A stretch of 64,000 nt of DNA, taken from contig JAOUIH010000002.1 in the NCBI GenBank assembly GCA_029884165.1, positions 1 through 64,000 on the forward strand. Direction: 5' to 3'. This document shows positions 8,859 to 17,716 of the stretch, piece after piece; positions within the stretch are counted from its first letter, which is position 1; each line of letters begins with the position of its first letter. The notes under the pieces are model-generated. The model was not told where the DNA came from. It did not search any database and was given only the letters and a program-made list of their open reading frames with translations. The stretch comes from Gammaproteobacteria bacterium (GTDB lineage Bacteria; Pseudomonadota; Gammaproteobacteria; Steroidobacterales; Woeseiaceae). The translations under genes were made by a program, and so were the position numbers.

Positions 8859-9931
8859 CAGCCCGGTTCCCCAACGTAGTCGATGACCACGATGCGCCCG
8901 TTGAACATGTCGGCGACGAACAGGCGCTGCCCGTTGTCGGTCCAGGCGCCGGCCGGCAGGAAGAACTGGCCGGCCCCGCTGCCGCTGCCGCCGATCGGCA
9001 AGAGCAGTTCGCCGGACGCGTTGAAGACCAGCAGGTGATCGTAGTAGGACTCGATGACGTAGACGTTACCGTCGCGGTCCGCCACCACGCCCTTCGGGCG
9101 CACCAGGTTACCGAGGTACAGACCGCGCTGCCCGATGCTCGTCAGCACCGAACCGTCGGGCGCGAGCACCTGGACACGCGAGTTCAGCGTGTCGGTGACG
9201 TAGAGGCGGCCATGGGCGAAACAGAGGTGCGTCGGCCCGTTGAATTCGCCCGGTCCGGTGCCGCGCCTGCCCAGCGTGCGGAGCCAGCTGCCCGTGTCGT
9301 CGAATACCTTGATATCGTGCGCGGCCGTGTCGGCCACGTAGAGTTCGCCGTTCGACGGGTCGCGCGCGAGCCCGGTCGGGCGAGTCAGCACGCCGCGCCC
9401 GAGCTCGCCGATCGGCCGGCCTTCGGCGTCGAGCCGAACGACGTAACCGAGTTCCGAATCCGCGACAAGGATGCTTCCGTCCGCGGCGCCGGCGATGCCG
9501 ACCGGGGACCGGAACGCGAGCCCTGCGCCGGCGTCGTTCCAGGCCAGCAGGCGCCCGGCCGCCTCGTCGAATACCAGCAGGCCCTCGCGGCCGGCGTCGG
9601 TGACGAGGATGCGTCCGCCGCCGTCCACCATGCCGGATTGCGGCCGCACGAGCTCGACGACGTTCGTTCGGCGGCCGCCGAGTCCGACGATCCAGCGCAG
9701 CAGCCGGGTCGCCGAACCTTCTTCGGCGCCCTCCGCCCGTCGGAAGTTGGACTCGCCGACCAGCTCGCCGGCGTAGACCAGGCGTTGCGGTTCCGGCGGC
9801 CCCGGCCAGCCGACCCGTTCCGGCGGCTCGTCGCCCGCGGGGAACCAGGCCATCTCCTGCGGCACCGTGGCGCAGCCCCCGAACAACAGGCCCAGCGCGA
9901 AGATGGTCGCAGCGTGTCTCAACGCGGACAC
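8858..9931 (-). CDS. NHL-repeat beta-propeller lipoprotein
   Basis: The 357-residue product begins with a lipoprotein signal (LLFGGC-ATVP) and then repeated NHL blades with motifs such as GNVYVIESYYDHLLVF, GRLYVTDTLNSRVQVL and ELYVADTAAHDIKVF. Such six-blade propellers bind proteins or ligands, and are frequent companions of multiheme cytochromes in porin-cytochrome clusters. No catalytic residues are evident. The GTG start has GGAG before it and overlaps the end of the next propeller gene by 13 bases. It may be a structural partner of the surface cytochrome. Confidence 0.85.
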   Translation of the reverse strand: MSALRHAATIFALGLLFGGCATVPQEMAWFPAGDEPPERVGWPGPPEPQRLVYAGELVGESNFRRAEGAEEGSATRLLRWIVGLGGRRTNVVELVRPQSGMVDGGGRILVTDAGREGLLVFDEAAGRLLAWNDAGAGLAFRSPVGIAGAADGSILVADSELGYVVRLDAEGRPIGELGRGVLTRPTGLARDPSNGELYVADTAAHDIKVFDDTGSWLRTLGRRGTGPGEFNGPTHLCFAHGRLYVTDTLNSRVQVLAPDGSVLTSIGQRGLYLGNLVRPKGVVADRDGNVYVIESYYDHLLVFNASGELLLPIGGSGSGAGQFFLPAGAWTDNGQRLFVADMFNGRIVVIDYVGEPG

Positions 9932-10908
9932 CCCGGCTCCACCAGGTACACCTGTATGCCCGCGGCGCCGGCCGCGACATACAATTCGTCGCCGTCGATC
10001 CAGAGATCGGTGACGGCGGGGTTGATCGAGGCATCGAACGGTACCCGCATGCCATGACCGAACACGCCGCCGAGCCCCACGAAGAGGCCCTGTGGATGAC
10101 CGTCCGCGACGAACACGCGGCCGCATTCGTCGACCGTCATTGCAACCGGCGCTACCAGGTCATCCTCGCCATAGCCGCCGAGCGGCCGACCGGCGAGGTC
10201 GAAATGCACGACCTCCTGCAGACCGCCGTCGAGCACGTAGACGCCATTGCCTCCACCGCTGATCGCCTGCATCGTGCTGGCAATCCGCGGCCCGGCAATG
10301 TTCGATCCCAGCACGGCCGTGGGTCCGCCCATCGAATCGAAGACGACGAGCTGCGCGGTCAGTTCGTCCGCGACGACGAGCGTCGCGTCCCAGTTCGTCA
10401 GTGCGAGATCGACGGGCGCCGGCAGCAGGCTCGAGTCTGAGAAATGACGGCGGGGCGCGCCGGTATCCGACAGCTCGATCACGGCCCGCTCCTGGCGGTC
10501 CACGACATAGATGAGCAGGTCGCGCGTCACGTGCAGGCCGCGCGTCGTGGGGTCGCCGAGCGGATACAGGAGTTCGGCGCGCGTCAGCGACGGGTCGATC
10601 CGGACGACGCCGCCGGCCGCACTGTCGACCACGAAGACGCTGCCGCCGCGCGCTGCCACGGCCGCCGCGTACCCCAGCTGGTAGCGGCCGCCGCCGAACA
10701 TCGGAGCCAGCGTCTGGGAGCCTATCGTCGCAATCAGGGCCAGGCTGACGTCATCGTCGGGGACCTCGGGCATGTCGATGCCTGCAAGCTCTTCGATCGA
10801 GCAGGCCTGCAGGAAAACGAACACGCCCCCGAGCAGCGCGGCGGCCGCCGCTGCCCGTCCCGGTTCACCCGGTACACGATGCTGCTCGCAATTTGCCGAT
10901 ACGCCCAT
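9919..10908 (-). CDS. NHL-like beta-propeller lipoprotein
   Basis: The 329-residue product has a lipoprotein-type signal (FVFLQAC-SIEE) and degenerate propeller blades (SVFVVDSAAGGVVRID, LIYVVDRQERAVIEL, GVYVLDGGLQEVVHF, GRVFVADGHPQGLFV). It lies directly upstream of a second propeller lipoprotein and downstream of a triheme cytochrome. A strong GGGGGG ribosome site precedes the ATG. It is probably a periplasmic or surface partner of the cytochromes. The exact family is not certain because the blades are divergent. Confidence 0.8.
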   Translation of the reverse strand: MGVSANCEQHRVPGEPGRAAAAAALLGGVFVFLQACSIEELAGIDMPEVPDDDVSLALIATIGSQTLAPMFGGGRYQLGYAAAVAARGGSVFVVDSAAGGVVRIDPSLTRAELLYPLGDPTTRGLHVTRDLLIYVVDRQERAVIELSDTGAPRRHFSDSSLLPAPVDLALTNWDATLVVADELTAQLVVFDSMGGPTAVLGSNIAGPRIASTMQAISGGGNGVYVLDGGLQEVVHFDLAGRPLGGYGEDDLVAPVAMTVDECGRVFVADGHPQGLFVGLGGVFGHGMRVPFDASINPAVTDLWIDGDELYVAAGAAGIQVYLVEPGCPR

Positions 10909-10923
10909 GAGCCCCCCGGTCGT

Positions 10924-11307
10924 TCAGTACTTTCCCGGCCCGCCGGTCTGGTGGCCGCCCTGTATGCCGGTCGCGAGACCGGGCCTCCCGGAATGGCACA
11001 GGTCGCAGTTGTCCACGGACCAGGCCGTCTGGCCGTCGTGACAGGCTCCGCAGTATTCGCCGTTCGTGATGCTGTCCATGCGCATGCTGTTCGAGCCGAC
11101 GCGCATCTCGATGCCGAGTTCGACGTGACAGACAGAGCACCGGAAGCGGATACGATGAAACCAGTGCGGAAAGATCACCGGCGCCACGCCCTCGGCTTCC
11201 GAGCGGCTGTTCAGGATGACATCCGCGTACTCGCCCCAGGCGAAGGCGACCGGCAGGAGGCCGGCGCAGAGTATGCCGATCCGGCGCCCGCGTGCGCTCG
11301 GACTCAC
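10924..11307 (-). CDS. Periplasmic triheme cytochrome c7-type, copy A2
   Basis: The 127-residue product has a signal segment (ILCAGLLPVAFAWG) and three haem motifs CSVCH, CGACH and CDLCH with extra histidines (FPHWFHRIRF) placed for bis-His ligation, as in the cytochrome c7/c3 families. It is clearly a paralogue of the protein at 13358-13792, sharing VFPHWFHRIRFRC, GEYCGACHDG and NCDLCHSG. The GTG start overlaps the stop of the neighbouring triheme gene (GTGA). Its likely job is to shuttle electrons across the periplasm between the inner-membrane oxidoreductase and the porin complex. Confidence 0.85.
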   Translation of the reverse strand: MSPSARGRRIGILCAGLLPVAFAWGEYADVILNSRSEAEGVAPVIFPHWFHRIRFRCSVCHVELGIEMRVGSNSMRMDSITNGEYCGACHDGQTAWSVDNCDLCHSGRPGLATGIQGGHQTGGPGKY

Positions 11308-11849
11308 GGCAATGTACCGCCAGGCCTGGCGCCCGAGACAGTGCTGGAATCCGTGTTGTGGCAGCGATTGCACTCGGTCAGCGGGAATGCGACCGCGCCA
11401 TGGCAAACGCCGCAGTACTGCCCGTCCAGGATCTTGCCCATGTTGATCGCGTTCGCGCCCGCCACCGATACGAACAGTTTCTCGTGACAGGTCTCGCAGC
11501 CCATCCATTCGCTGTGGGGCCGGTGCGGAAAGCGCACGTAGGGAAGCGGCATGGTATCGAGCATCAGCACGTCGTCGTCGAGAATCTCGTGTTCGCGGTC
11601 CTCGCGCAGACTGCTGCGCGGGCTGATGATGCCGCGCTGCAGCGCGGTCACCCAGTTGACCATGTTGCCTGCCGTGTCTGGCGGAAGCAGCGCGAGTGCC
11701 TCCTCGGGATCCTGCAAAACGCGCAGTGACGGATTGGAGGGATCGTGCAACTGGTCGTTGCGCAGGGTCTTCCAATTGCCGGCTGCAATACCGGCCGCAA
11801 GGGTCAACAGCAGCGTCGTCAGCAAAACCAGTGCAGGCTTCTGTCTCAT
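11304..11849 (-). CDS. Periplasmic triheme cytochrome c7-type, copy B2
   Basis: The 181-residue product has a signal peptide (LLLTLAAGIAAG) and three motifs CETCH, CGVCH and CNRCH. It is a paralogue of the product at 12762-13358: both share FPHxxHxEWxxC, an INMG/ISMA-KILDG/ILLGE stretch and the CGVCHG-VAFP block. It therefore belongs to a duplicated pair of triheme genes. AAGGA precedes the ATG at a good distance. A periplasmic electron carrier is the likely role. Confidence 0.85.
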   Translation of the reverse strand: MRQKPALVLLTTLLLTLAAGIAAGNWKTLRNDQLHDPSNPSLRVLQDPEEALALLPPDTAGNMVNWVTALQRGIISPRSSLREDREHEILDDDVLMLDTMPLPYVRFPHRPHSEWMGCETCHEKLFVSVAGANAINMGKILDGQYCGVCHGAVAFPLTECNRCHNTDSSTVSGARPGGTLP

Positions 11850-11856
11850 GCCGTCC

Positions 11857-12735
11857 TTACCCCGGGATATAGACGCCGGCGCTCCGGATCGCGCGTATCA
11901 GTTCTTTCGTCGACTGCTCGAGCAGTTCGATCGCCTCATCGTAACGCTCGCGGCCTGCGGCTGCCTCCGCCTCGCCGCGTAGATCCTCGGCTTTCGAGAT
12001 GAACACTCCGGCGGTAGCCCGGGCCCGCTCGTCCTCCATCTTCTCGGCGAGCAGGACCTGGATCAGCATGCGGTGCGTGTCGTTGCGATCGAGCTCGTAC
12101 AGGTACTCGTCCTGCGGGGTCTCGAACCTGAGTTCGCGCACCAGCGTCTCGCCCTCGCGCAGCGACTCGACCGACACCTTGACAGTTTCATAGGTACTGT
12201 CGAGCGCCGCGCGCGCTTCGTCCGCCTTGCCGGCCAGCAGCAACTGATCCGCCGCCTCGAGTTCTTTGGCGACGCGGGCCTGCAGCGCGCGATGCTGGTC
12301 GGCGAGTCCCTTCTCGGTGGCAATGCGCTCGTGCGCCACGGTCAGCGCTTCGACGCTCTCCCGTCGCCGCGCAAAGTCCGCAGACTTCTTCTGCGTAGCC
12401 TGGCCGCCGTCGCCGGCCGCCTGTACCGCTGCCTGCATGCTGTGAACCGCCTCGTTGAGTTCCGCCTCTGCCGCTGCAGCATCGCCCGACTCGTTCATGC
12501 CTTGCGCCGCCGCAAAGTGTTTCTCGGCCTGGGCCTTGAGCGCCAGCGCCTCGGCCTTGCCGCTCTCCTCGACCTTGCGCGCCGCCGACGATTCGAAGAT
12601 CAGCTTCTCGACGAAGCTCAGCCGCGATGCGATCGCGGCTGAGGACAACGGCTGCGCCGTGGCGGCCTCCACCTGCACGGCCAGCACTGCGAACGCCAGC
12701 GCCGACACCAGGATCCTGAGATTGCGGTACTTCAT
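11857..12735 (-). CDS. Helical periplasmic protein, paralogue of the product at 3289-4170
   Basis: The 292-residue product has a signal peptide (VLAVQVEAATAQ) followed by long charged, alanine-rich helices with coiled-coil character. No haem motif is present. Its C-terminal block TPQDEYLYELDRNDTHRML and the final RAIRSAGVY match the last third of the protein at 3289-4170. It sits between the two duplicated triheme pairs, so it may have been part of the block that duplicated. I do not recognise the family. A scaffold or chaperone for cytochromes is only an inference from position. Confidence 0.75.
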   Translation of the reverse strand: MKYRNLRILVSALAFAVLAVQVEAATAQPLSSAAIASRLSFVEKLIFESSAARKVEESGKAEALALKAQAEKHFAAAQGMNESGDAAAAEAELNEAVHSMQAAVQAAGDGGQATQKKSADFARRRESVEALTVAHERIATEKGLADQHRALQARVAKELEAADQLLLAGKADEARAALDSTYETVKVSVESLREGETLVRELRFETPQDEYLYELDRNDTHRMLIQVLLAEKMEDERARATAGVFISKAEDLRGEAEAAAGRERYDEAIELLEQSTKELIRAIRSAGVYIPG

Positions 12736-12761
12736 TTCGGTTACTTACTCCATGTCTCGCT

Positions 12762-13358
12762 TTATTGCCTTGCGGCCGCTTCCTTGGGCTGGGAATGACA
12801 GCGCCTGCACTCCGACACCGGGAACGCCACCTTGCCGTGGCACACCCCGCATTTTTCGCCCAGCAGGATGGACGCCATGCTGATCTGGTTCGCTCCCTTC
12901 ATCGGGATGAAGATCGCCGGATGGCAGTTGGCGCAGTCCAGCCACTCCGTGTGCTGCTTGTGCGGGTACACCACGTTGGGCATCGACCCCTTGACCTCGC
13001 GCACGATGTTCATGTCGAGGACGATCGGCGCTGCGTTCGGGTTGCTCACGCTGTACCAGGGCGCGATTCCGCCGTCGTCGAGCGCCTGGTTCCAGTTCAC
13101 GTAGTTGCCGGAGTTCGACTTGGCCAGCGGATCGAACGCTTCGAGCGGGGTCTGCAGCAGTGCGGTGCCGTCGCTCGTCGGGTCGTGGATGCCGTCGGTC
13201 GCCGGCGGCGCATTGCGCTCGGAGGCGGGTTTCAGCAGCCGGTTGAACGAGTTCGGATTGGACTGGGCCTCGGCATAGCGCATCGCAGCGAACATGCTTG
13301 CCGCCACGAACAGCGCAATGAAGCCGACGAACCCGGCTTTTTTCGCGAGCGACGTCAT
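12762..13358 (-). CDS. Periplasmic triheme cytochrome c7-type, copy B1
   Basis: The 198-residue product has a signal anchor (FVGFIALFVAASMFAAM, cleavage near RYAEA-QS) and motifs CANCH, CGVCH and CRRCH. It is a paralogue of 11304-11849 (YPHKQHTEWLDC against FPHRPHSEWMGC). The ATG overlaps the stop of the upstream triheme gene (TGATG), so the A1 and B1 products are probably made in equal amounts. It is a candidate periplasmic electron carrier in the conduit. Confidence 0.85.
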   Translation of the reverse strand: MTSLAKKAGFVGFIALFVAASMFAAMRYAEAQSNPNSFNRLLKPASERNAPPATDGIHDPTSDGTALLQTPLEAFDPLAKSNSGNYVNWNQALDDGGIAPWYSVSNPNAAPIVLDMNIVREVKGSMPNVVYPHKQHTEWLDCANCHPAIFIPMKGANQISMASILLGEKCGVCHGKVAFPVSECRRCHSQPKEAAARQ

Positions 13359-13792
13359 CAGTCCTCGCTCCCCGCATCCGGCTGCGTGACCGAGCCGGGC
13401 GCAACCGGCGCGACGAGTTTTTGCGACGTGCTGTTGTGCACCTGGGTCGGCGTGTTCGGCATGCCCGAATGGCACAGATCGCAGTTCTCGATGGACCACG
13501 CGACGTTGCCGTCGTGGCAGGCGCCGCAATATTCGCCGTCGATGATCTTCAGCATGTTGATCCCGTTGCCGCCGGCCTTGAAGGCGAAACCCAGGTCGCC
13601 GTGGCAGACCTTGCAGCGGAAACGGATGCGGTGAAACCAGTGCGGGAACACGACGGGCCGCATGCCGGCATCGTCCGAAAACTCGTTCATCACGACGTCG
13701 CCATACTCGGCATCAGCCGGGTTCAGGTAGGTGACCGCCGTCGCCGCGGAGGCCGCCAGCAGTGTGAACAGGATGATCTTTGCTGCTTGCAT
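13358..13792 (-). CDS. Periplasmic triheme cytochrome c7-type, copy A1
   Basis: The 144-residue product has a signal peptide (ILFTLLAASAATAV) and three motifs CKVCH, CGACH and CDLCH with the FPHWFHRIRFRC block that defines this small family. It is a paralogue of 10924-11307. A start 20 codons upstream is possible, but the chosen ATG has GAAGAG before it and begins the signal peptide. It is the first cytochrome downstream of the beta-barrel gene, which supports a role at the periplasmic mouth of the porin. Confidence 0.85.
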   Translation of the reverse strand: MQAAKIILFTLLAASAATAVTYLNPADAEYGDVVMNEFSDDAGMRPVVFPHWFHRIRFRCKVCHGDLGFAFKAGGNGINMLKIIDGEYCGACHDGNVAWSIENCDLCHSGMPNTPTQVHNSTSQKLVAPVAPGSVTQPDAGSED

Positions 13793-13838
13793 CTCTTCGT
13801 TTATTCCCGTTGGTTTTTTCGTCGTGCTGCCCCGTGCG

Positions 13839-15641
13839 TTACAGGGCGCCATAATACCGCCGCACCTGCAGAAATACCTGAGTCATCCAGTCACTGTTGA
13901 TCTGCCGGACGTCGGCGTTCAGCCTCAGCTCCAGTCGCCCGACCCGGTACTCTAGCCGGTTGCGCCAGATGCGGTCGTCACGCTTCGGGTCCACGCCGAT
14001 TGTCATATCGAACGGATCGTCAGTCTGGAAGTCCGTGCTGAGCCAGCGCAGCTCGGACATGAAGTTCAGCATCGACACGTCGAACAGGTCGCGTTGGGCG
14101 AAACTCAGGTTCGCGCTGTAGCTCAGCGAGCTGTTCTCCCTGTCGGTGGCGCCGGGCTCGCTCTGGGCATTCCTGCCAGCTTGCAGCGTTATGCTGCCGT
14201 TCCACGACCTCGTCCTGCTGGCCTGCCTGCGAATCGACGCCTGCAGGTTCGCGAGCTGGAAAGAATTCTCGATGCCGTTGACCAGGCGGCGATCGGTCAG
14301 CGAGAAGCGCAGGTAGGAGCTGGTGCGTCCGTTCTGACGGCTGAGAGTCGTATAGATCCCGTTGATCAGCGTGAATTCCTGCTGGTCTGCGGTATCGATC
14401 GCCGTCGTTGCCTGCTGCGAAAAGCTGAACTGGAGCTGCCGATCGCCCATTACATACATGCTCCGTGACAGGCTGTGATCCAGGCCGATAACCATATCCT
14501 GCACCGTATCGCCGCCATTGCGCCGATCGCTGTCATTCCCGACCTCGAGCATCCCCCCCCATCGATATTCGCTGTCCCACAACTCGCGTATGTCCGATCT
14601 GTAACTCCCGCGCACCCTTTGCGAGAATGTCGTTTCGTCTTCACCGGTATCCGCGCTCATCGACGTCACGCCGAGATTGCCGGCGACGGTAATCCTCTCG
14701 GACCACTGATAGGACGCCGATCCGTTCACGTTCATCATCGTCGAGCCAGTTTCCAGCCCGGACGGCCCCGAATCCACGCCCTGGGCGATACCGCGAAGGG
14801 TCACGTATAACGGTTTCTCCGTATCCGGCCGCCAGGTCGAGATGCCGTTCCATTGCAGGAACCGACGCCTAAGATCGCTGTCGTCGAAATCGATGGTCTC
14901 ACTGCTGAAGAACGTCGTATCTTCGATGAAAAATCTTGGGCTCGTACGAAATCGATGCCGCAGCGTCAGTGAGTTTCGCTGTTCGGTTTGCATGGGCTCG
15001 TCGCGCTCAAGATTGCGCAGCTGTGTCAGCAGCCGAAAGTCATTGCGACCGAATGCGTTGGACGCGTTTAGCAGCCAGTTCCGGCTCATGTAATTGCGAT
15101 TCACCCGGGACCCGTCTTCGTACAACTCGTCAACTTCGTTCTGACGCAATTCGATCGAGTAGCGACCGCCGTTACGAGGCGCATACTGCTGCAGGAAGCC
15201 GAGGGTCGTCGTACTGATGTTCACGTCGGACAGGTCACCGTCCACGCGGCTGTCCCGAGCTTCGACATAGGCGCGGAACGGAAAATGACTGCGGGGAAAC
15301 AGGCTCGCAGCCAGTCCGCCTGTTACTATTTCGCCATCCTGCCTGGCGTCCGCGCGCGAATTGATCGACTGCGTAAGCCCGACGTCACCGCCCAACTGCA
15401 GGATCCAGGGCCTCCACATATAGGTCGCGAAGTTACCGCGCCAGGTTGCAAGCTGCGTCGAATTCGTCGTGGCCGCCCGCCCATTGTCCAAACGGTACTG
15501 GTATTCGACGAAACCGTTATGCCGCACGGGGCCCATCTGCGCACGCGCCGGACCGGCCATAGCCGCGAGCGCCAGCAACATCGCGATCAAGATCGCGGCG
15601 CTTGTGCTCCTGCTCGGCGTACTCCGCGCGTCGTTGCTCAT
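13839..15641 (-). CDS. Outer-membrane beta-barrel (porin of a porin-cytochrome conduit)
   Basis: The 600-residue product has a clear signal peptide (ALAAMAGPARA-QM) and the rest is a series of amphipathic strands with aromatic girdles, about 20 or more, with no CXXCH. Size and context match the barrels of porin-cytochrome conduits such as MtrB/PioB/OmbB types, which hold a cytochrome inside the outer membrane. I could not see a convincing MtrB N-terminal CXXC, so the subfamily is open. It is encoded between a prolyl isomerase, often needed for barrel folding, and four triheme cytochromes. A GGGG site precedes the ATG. Confidence 0.82.
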   Translation of the reverse strand: MSNDARSTPSRSTSAAILIAMLLALAAMAGPARAQMGPVRHNGFVEYQYRLDNGRAATTNSTQLATWRGNFATYMWRPWILQLGGDVGLTQSINSRADARQDGEIVTGGLAASLFPRSHFPFRAYVEARDSRVDGDLSDVNISTTTLGFLQQYAPRNGGRYSIELRQNEVDELYEDGSRVNRNYMSRNWLLNASNAFGRNDFRLLTQLRNLERDEPMQTEQRNSLTLRHRFRTSPRFFIEDTTFFSSETIDFDDSDLRRRFLQWNGISTWRPDTEKPLYVTLRGIAQGVDSGPSGLETGSTMMNVNGSASYQWSERITVAGNLGVTSMSADTGEDETTFSQRVRGSYRSDIRELWDSEYRWGGMLEVGNDSDRRNGGDTVQDMVIGLDHSLSRSMYVMGDRQLQFSFSQQATTAIDTADQQEFTLINGIYTTLSRQNGRTSSYLRFSLTDRRLVNGIENSFQLANLQASIRRQASRTRSWNGSITLQAGRNAQSEPGATDRENSSLSYSANLSFAQRDLFDVSMLNFMSELRWLSTDFQTDDPFDMTIGVDPKRDDRIWRNRLEYRVGRLELRLNADVRQINSDWMTQVFLQVRRYYGAL

Positions 15642-15651
15642 CGGCCCCTGG

Positions 15652-16650
15652 TTACTGCGCTGGTCCCGGCCGGGTCGCCAGGTACTCCTCGTCTATCGTA
15701 ACTTTACCGGTCTCGCGCAGCCTCGCCAGCAAAGCCTGCCATTGCCGCTCGCCGGCGTCCCGCTTCCAAAGTTCGACCGCACGTGTCGCGACGTCTTCAT
15801 AATTTTTCAGTTGCGCAGCCTTGCGGTCCGACAATCGGAATATGGCCATGCCCTCCAGTACCTGCATCGGCTCCGAGTATTCGCCGATGTCGAGGCCGGC
15901 AATCGCGGCCTCCACGTCCGCACCCAGCATGCCAGCGTGCAGGTAGCCCATGTCGCCACCGCCGTCAGCCGATCGATCCGACGAATGCATTCGCGCCAGT
16001 TCAGCGAAGTCAGCACCCTGGTCCAGCCGGCTGACGATACGCGCCGCCTCCTCGCGCGCCGCTGACCAGATCTCCGGGGTCGCCGCAGCCTCCACTGCCA
16101 GCAGGATGACGGACACGCGGTTCTGGGCCGGCTCGGTGAACTTTTCCGGGTTATCCCTGTAGTAATCACGCAAGTCGGACTCCGCGGGCTCAGGCACGAC
16201 TCGCTCCTGCATCTCGAGTTGGATGAGCGCGCTGTCTTGCTCGAACCGCCCCCTTAGCGCTGCCATCATCTGCTCGCCCTCCGCTTCCCAGCGCTCGGTA
16301 CCGGCGTAGCGTGCCTCGTAGCCAGCCAATTCCGCCTCGACCTTCGACCGATCCGGCTGAATCCCTCGCCTGTCCGCTTCTTGGAGCAGCAATGCCCTGT
16401 CGACCAGCCGGTCGGCAATCTCTCGCCTGAATTCGATGTACTCCGCCTCGCTGGACGGCGCGCCGTGGTAGTAGGTCTGCCTCGCGGCCATGTAGACCTC
16501 GCGCTCGAACTGGTCCCGCGTGATTTCGTCGTCACCGACGGTTGCGATCGCCTGCGCCAGCAACGTGGCCGGCGCAACGAGCCCCATTGCAGTCAAGAGT
16601 ATCGATACCGGGATCGATGGCGACCGGGGCCTGGCTGGCAATTTAATCAT
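15652..16650 (-). CDS. Parvulin-type peptidyl-prolyl isomerase (SurA/PrsA-like), conduit copy
   Basis: The 332-residue product has a signal peptide, an N-terminal helical chaperone part (SurA_N-like) and a parvulin domain with the signature GGGDMGYLHAGML and the later FRLSDRKAAQLKNYEDV segment. It catalyses prolyl cis-trans isomerisation and assists folding of exported proteins, here probably the beta-barrel or the cytochromes. Prolyl isomerases are regular members of outer-membrane cytochrome clusters. The start at 16650 was preferred because GGAG lies nine bases before it; an ATG at 16665 would add five residues. Confidence 0.85.
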   Translation of the reverse strand: MIKLPARPRSPSIPVSILLTAMGLVAPATLLAQAIATVGDDEITRDQFEREVYMAARQTYYHGAPSSEAEYIEFRREIADRLVDRALLLQEADRRGIQPDRSKVEAELAGYEARYAGTERWEAEGEQMMAALRGRFEQDSALIQLEMQERVVPEPAESDLRDYYRDNPEKFTEPAQNRVSVILLAVEAAATPEIWSAAREEAARIVSRLDQGADFAELARMHSSDRSADGGGDMGYLHAGMLGADVEAAIAGLDIGEYSEPMQVLEGMAIFRLSDRKAAQLKNYEDVATRAVELWKRDAGERQWQALLARLRETGKVTIDEEYLATRPGPAQ

Positions 16651-16746
16651 TCCGCAATACTCCATGACGGCAAACGGCCCGGGCAACTGATCGTTGCCCA
16701 GGCCGGCATCCATATCCCTCAGCGCTGGATTACGCCAGGGCGATAA

Positions 16747-17562
16747 TTACTTGATATGGCAGGCGGTGCAGACCGCGCTGGCGGCGTTGCTGACGCGCAG
16801 GAAAGCGACCTGGCCAACGACCTGCGTCGAACTGTTGTGCGGATCATGGCAGCTGCCGCATTCGACGAAGGGCTCCTGCTGGCCAAGATCATTGCGCGTG
16901 TATAGCAACATATCGGATCTTTCACGGACGCCAGGGTTGCCCGCCGCGCTGTCGACCCACCAGATTGGCTGGCCATTGATCAGCGCCATGAACGGCAGAT
17001 TGAAGTCAGGGTCCCCGAGCGCGCCGGCCGGGGCCTGCCCCGGACCGTCGGCCACTGTCAGACCGCCACCGCCATACTGCATGCTGATCGGGTGATCATT
17101 TGTCAGGTCCGTACCCAGCACCGGCACGGGCGCGCCCAACATGACGCCAATCGCACCAGGATCGATCTGTGCTCCAAGCGGGTTGTAATTACCGGATCCC
17201 GGCCCGTTGATGACTACGTCCATCGCCTGCGTGCCGTCATGGCAGCTCAGGCAGGCCAGCGACACGGAACCGACGGGCGCTTCAGTGGAGTCGAAGCTCG
17301 GCGTCGCGAGAGTCGAGTAACGCTGGTAGGCCCCCGGATCACCGAGCAACTTGTTCCACAGCGGCACCGGTGCTGTCGTATCCGATCCGTGCGGCGTATG
17401 GCAGAACACGCAGACCTGGTCAGTGAGCGCCGTGCCGCCTTGGCCGGTGCCTCCCGTTGTCAGGTCGTGCTGACTGCCAACCACCTGCGCTTGGACCGCA
17501 AGCCCGGCCAGCAACAGGCTACAGCCGGCGAGGAAAATACTCGAACGAATTGGACTTAACAT
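16747..17562 (-). CDS. Secreted tetraheme cytochrome c
   Basis: The 271-residue product has a signal peptide (SLLLAGLAVQA-QV) and four motifs CVFCH, CLSCH, CGSCH and CTACH. It shares VCVFCHTPH, a nearby PLWNK/PLWNR, ACLSCHDGT and GTDL-NDHPIS with the start of the 11-heme protein, so it resembles an isolated N-terminal module of it. Its size and haem count are those of filament-forming tetraheme cytochromes such as OmcE, but I see no direct proof of filament formation. It is the first gene after the regulator and palindrome, and ends just before the prolyl isomerase gene. AGGGGA precedes the ATG. Confidence 0.87.
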   Translation of the reverse strand: MLSPIRSSIFLAGCSLLLAGLAVQAQVVGSQHDLTTGGTGQGGTALTDQVCVFCHTPHGSDTTAPVPLWNKLLGDPGAYQRYSTLATPSFDSTEAPVGSVSLACLSCHDGTQAMDVVINGPGSGNYNPLGAQIDPGAIGVMLGAPVPVLGTDLTNDHPISMQYGGGGLTVADGPGQAPAGALGDPDFNLPFMALINGQPIWWVDSAAGNPGVRERSDMLLYTRNDLGQQEPFVECGSCHDPHNSSTQVVGQVAFLRVSNAASAVCTACHIK

Positions 17563-17692
17563 GTTTTTCGATCCCCTGTACGAAGCCCCACAATGCTTCA
17601 GCTGCGAATGATATGAGGCTGGGGTGAAACCCTCCAGTGACATAGTCACCGTTGGTGGAAACTACGTACGGGATTCGGCCATTTCTGCGCAA

Positions 17693-17712
17693 AAACCGAT
17701 CTTTCGATCAGG
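17693..17712. promoter_or_regulatory. Palindromic operator candidate, site 1 (before the tetraheme/porin operon)
   Basis: The left arm AAACCGATC and right arm GATCAGG flank TTTC, about 140 bases upstream of the tetraheme cytochrome start and just past the end of the Crp/Fnr gene. The same palindrome is found before the giant oxidase gene (two copies) and before gspD. The right arm departs from the consensus after AGG. Confidence 0.5.
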
Positions 17713-17716
17713 CGGA

